NCBI GenBank assembly: GCA_945898095.1
Contig: CAMDHE010000024.1
Coordinates: forward strand, 1-44,636
From: Roseateles toxinivorans
GTDB lineage: Bacteria > Pseudomonadota > Gammaproteobacteria > Burkholderiales > Burkholderiaceae_C
Direction of reading: 5' to 3'
Length of the DNA: 44,636 nucleotides
Position numbers and translations under genes: made by a program. The notes under the pieces were generated by a model, which did no database searches, was not told where the DNA came from, and saw nothing but the letters and a program-made list of their open reading frames with translations. Below, piece by piece: positions 43,003-44,636 of the stretch (position 1 is its first letter; each line of letters starts with the position of its first letter).

Positions 43003-44283
43003 CTACGGCCTCGCGCTGACAGGTGGGTTGGTGGCCCGATAGTCGGCATGCGCGGAGAAAGCCGCTGCCGTCAATTCGACATCCGCTCGGGCTATCCCGG
43101 CCTGCCTCGCGGCATCGGCCCAGCCGTCAACCGCGGTTGCGACTGCGTCAACGACTTGCCTGGCTTGGGCCGGCGAAAGCCCATAGAACTCCGCGGTCGA
43201 CAAAACCGTCTCCAGGTTCGGGCGGTTGTCTGCATCGTCGATGTTCAACACGTGTTCCGCCTTGTCAATGTTCGGATTGACGTCGAACGCGGGTGAGAGC
43301 CGCCATCCGTTCGACCCCAGCACGAACCCGTGGTTGCGCAAATGGTCGTCCCTGTTTCCGACGGCCACGTTGAAAGCCACACGGCGGAACAACTGCTTCA
43401 GATCTTCATCCGTCTGCGCACCATCGCCCTTGGAACGCAGCCAATGCGCCAGCTCGAGGTAGCTGCTGCCTTCGCTCTGCTCCTTGCGCAGCAGGGTCAG
43501 CGCCGACGCATAGAACCTGCGCACCCCCTTGTCACGGTCAAAACGCTGAACGCAGAAGGTGCGGAACTCGTTGTTCAGCCGGAGCAACTTCGCGGCCGGA
43601 ACGTCGATGCCCGCCTGGATCGCCAAACCGTGCAGCACATATTCCCAGGCTCCCACGTCCCGGTCATCGTCACGCGCCGGAAACTTGCCAATCCAGAGGG
43701 AGCCGTCGACCTCGGTAAAGTTCGCCTTGGGACGTGCTCCCCCGAGTGATGCACCTGGCGCGACCAAAACCGCCAGCCACTTCCGCAGTGCATCCAGGTC
43801 GTCGATGCGGCGGCTGCTGAGCTGATAGGCGACCGCCTCCAGCTCCAACAAGGTGGTGACCGGCGGCGCGGCCATCGGCTCATTACCCAGGAACTCCTTG
43901 GTTCCGGCAAGGCGCAAGCGCAGTGCGCCCTGGCGCGTGAAGTCCTGCACCCCGACGAGAAAATCCCATGCATACAAGGTACGCGGCGTGCGTCGCTCGT
44001 CTTTCGCGTGCAGTGCTTCACGGCGTTTCATCAGCGTTTGCCCCCATCGGTCTGGCGATGAGTCCAGGAACACGCCGAAGTTGCCCAGTTCCGGTTTCGG
44101 GAAAAAGGGATGTTCGTCCAGCGACAGGTCGGGGTCGAGTGCGAACGCGCGCGCGTCTTTCAGCCAGGCGCCGTCATAGCGAAAGCGTACTTGCCCGCGG
44201 TCGTGCGCGAGCGTGCCCACCAGGCACGCCGGCCCCAGGTCACAATCCAGCCAGATCTCAAGCACCTTACCTTGGCCGCTCAT
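43003..44283 (-). CDS. hipA: HipA-family serine/threonine kinase toxin
   Basis: 426 aa. N-terminal HipA domain (VGTLAHDRGQVRFRYDGAWL, FGVFLDSSPDRWGQTLM), the glycine-rich loop with the conserved serine and lysine (GASLGGARPKANF), the catalytic loop FNVAVGNRDDHLRNHGFVL with Asp and Asn, and the metal-binding LSPAFDVNP. E. coli HipA phosphorylates glutamyl-tRNA synthetase and slows growth; other family members use other targets, so the substrate here is open. The ATG overlaps the hipB stop (ATGA), the standard hipBA arrangement. Confidence 0.93.
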   Translation of the reverse strand: MSGQGKVLEIWLDCDLGPACLVGTLAHDRGQVRFRYDGAWLKDARAFALDPDLSLDEHPFFPKPELGNFGVFLDSSPDRWGQTLMKRREALHAKDERRTPRTLYAWDFLVGVQDFTRQGALRLRLAGTKEFLGNEPMAAPPVTTLLELEAVAYQLSSRRIDDLDALRKWLAVLVAPGASLGGARPKANFTEVDGSLWIGKFPARDDDRDVGAWEYVLHGLAIQAGIDVPAAKLLRLNNEFRTFCVQRFDRDKGVRRFYASALTLLRKEQSEGSSYLELAHWLRSKGDGAQTDEDLKQLFRRVAFNVAVGNRDDHLRNHGFVLGSNGWRLSPAFDVNPNIDKAEHVLNIDDADNRPNLETVLSTAEFYGLSPAQARQVVDAVATAVDGWADAARQAGIARADVELTAAAFSAHADYRATNPPVSARP

Positions 44284-44636
44284 GACGCTTCTCCCGCTCC
44301 CACCGCTGTCGCCGGCGAAGGCTCGGAACCGGTCTTGCCGGAGGTGCGCCGCCGGCTCGGCAGCGACGGTGCGCGCTCCAACGCCAGGTCCTGCAGCTTG
44401 CGTCCGACCCTGTCGTCTGCCGCCAGCGCGTTGATATCGCCCTCCAGACCCAGCACAGCCAGCACGCGCAGGTAGGTGCCCAAGGTTGCGCCGGGGTCGC
44501 CGGTCTCCACCTTGTACAAGGATGTGCGGGAGATGCCGGAGCGCTGCGCCACCACCACCGCGCTGAGTTTGCGGCGCAGCCGGGCGAGCTTGAGACGCTC
44601 CCCGAGTTGGGAAAGCAGTCGTTGTTCCTGAGGAAA
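44280..44636 (-). CDS. hipB: HipB-type HTH antitoxin (N-terminus beyond window edge)
   Basis: Open frame to the end of the window, at least 118 aa visible. Xre-type helix-turn-helix: LGERLKLARLRRKLS, VVVAQRSGISRTSLYKVETGDPGATLGTYLRVLAVLG. The C-terminal tail is basic and Pro/Ser-rich (ALERAPSLPSRRRTSG), longer than E. coli HipB and of unclear role. GTG 44558 is an internal codon, not the start, because the helix-turn-helix homology continues upstream to the edge. Antitoxin and repressor of hipBA. Confidence 0.88.
   Translation of the reverse strand, partial: FPQEQRLLSQLGERLKLARLRRKLSAVVVAQRSGISRTSLYKVETGDPGATLGTYLRVLAVLGLEGDINALAADDRVGRKLQDLALERAPSLPSRRRTSGKTGSEPSPATAVGAGEAS

Noticed and set aside
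1-44636. CRISPR arrays, tRNA or rRNA genes, prophage or complete IS
   Set aside because: No regular spaced repeats, cloverleaf sequences, rRNA stretches, integrase or complete transposase frames were seen on either strand.

Overview
The window is chromosomal DNA of a betaproteobacterium, most likely order Burkholderiales. The evidence is high GC throughout, two neisserial/Burkholderia-type trimeric porins, a type II secretion locus with a PDZ-less gspC facing away from gspGHIJKLMNDEF, and conserved neighbourhoods such as tyrS / M23 peptidase / anmK, erpA / rpsI / rplM and rsmI / yraN / diaA / dolP. No rRNA, tRNA, CRISPR array, prophage or intact insertion sequence was seen. Species cannot be named from the sequence alone.

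Layout. 1-4300: the end of a peptide-type ABC permease operon and two porin genes, all on the minus strand. 4500-7450: coq7 (ubiquinone), an OsmC-like protein, a candidate small RNA with an exposed anti-Shine-Dalgarno loop, and ilvA (isoleucine). 7456-18339: a complete general secretory (type II) gene set; gspC is divergent, and G, H, I, J, K, L, M, N, D, E and F follow one another with stop/start overlaps, with a 5'-nucleotidase gene three bases after gspF. 19240-25000: a 92-nt fold-back element, tyrS, a LysM-less M23 peptidase with a structured leader, anmK (cell-wall recycling), erpA (Fe-S carrier) and the rplM-rpsI operon. 25159-32514: a GNAT protein, an SrkA-type kinase, htpG, a small unknown protein, aroG and tldD. 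32552-37816: rsmI, yraN, diaA, dolP, a beta-hydroxyacid dehydrogenase, pilT and yggS. 37840-41915: a decayed hydroxypyruvate-isomerase operon, an orphan pair of multihaem c-type cytochromes and an rbgA-like GTPase. 41969-44636: two adjacent toxin-antitoxin loci, a RelE-like pair and hipBA.

The most notable thing is a 164-bp palindrome-ended element present twice (30835-30998 and 42608-42771), with equal lengths, about 90% identity by hand alignment, inverted ends GGGATGCTCT...AGAGCATCCC and an internal hairpin whose stem is kept while the loop changes. Both insertion sites can be reconstructed from the flanks. One copy sits in the loop of the tldD Rho-independent terminator. The other splits the RelE-like toxin gene after codon 25 and shifts its frame, leaving the antitoxin gene intact. 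This looks like a small non-autonomous mobile element caught in two functional targets, one of which silences a toxin.

Other candidate non-coding elements are the sRNA at about 5719-5820, the fold-back at 19293-19384, a leader hairpin before rplM, a hairpin and short upstream frame before the M23 peptidase gene, and several short dispersed-repeat-like segments. All functional statements rest on reading motifs and gene order; no database search was run.
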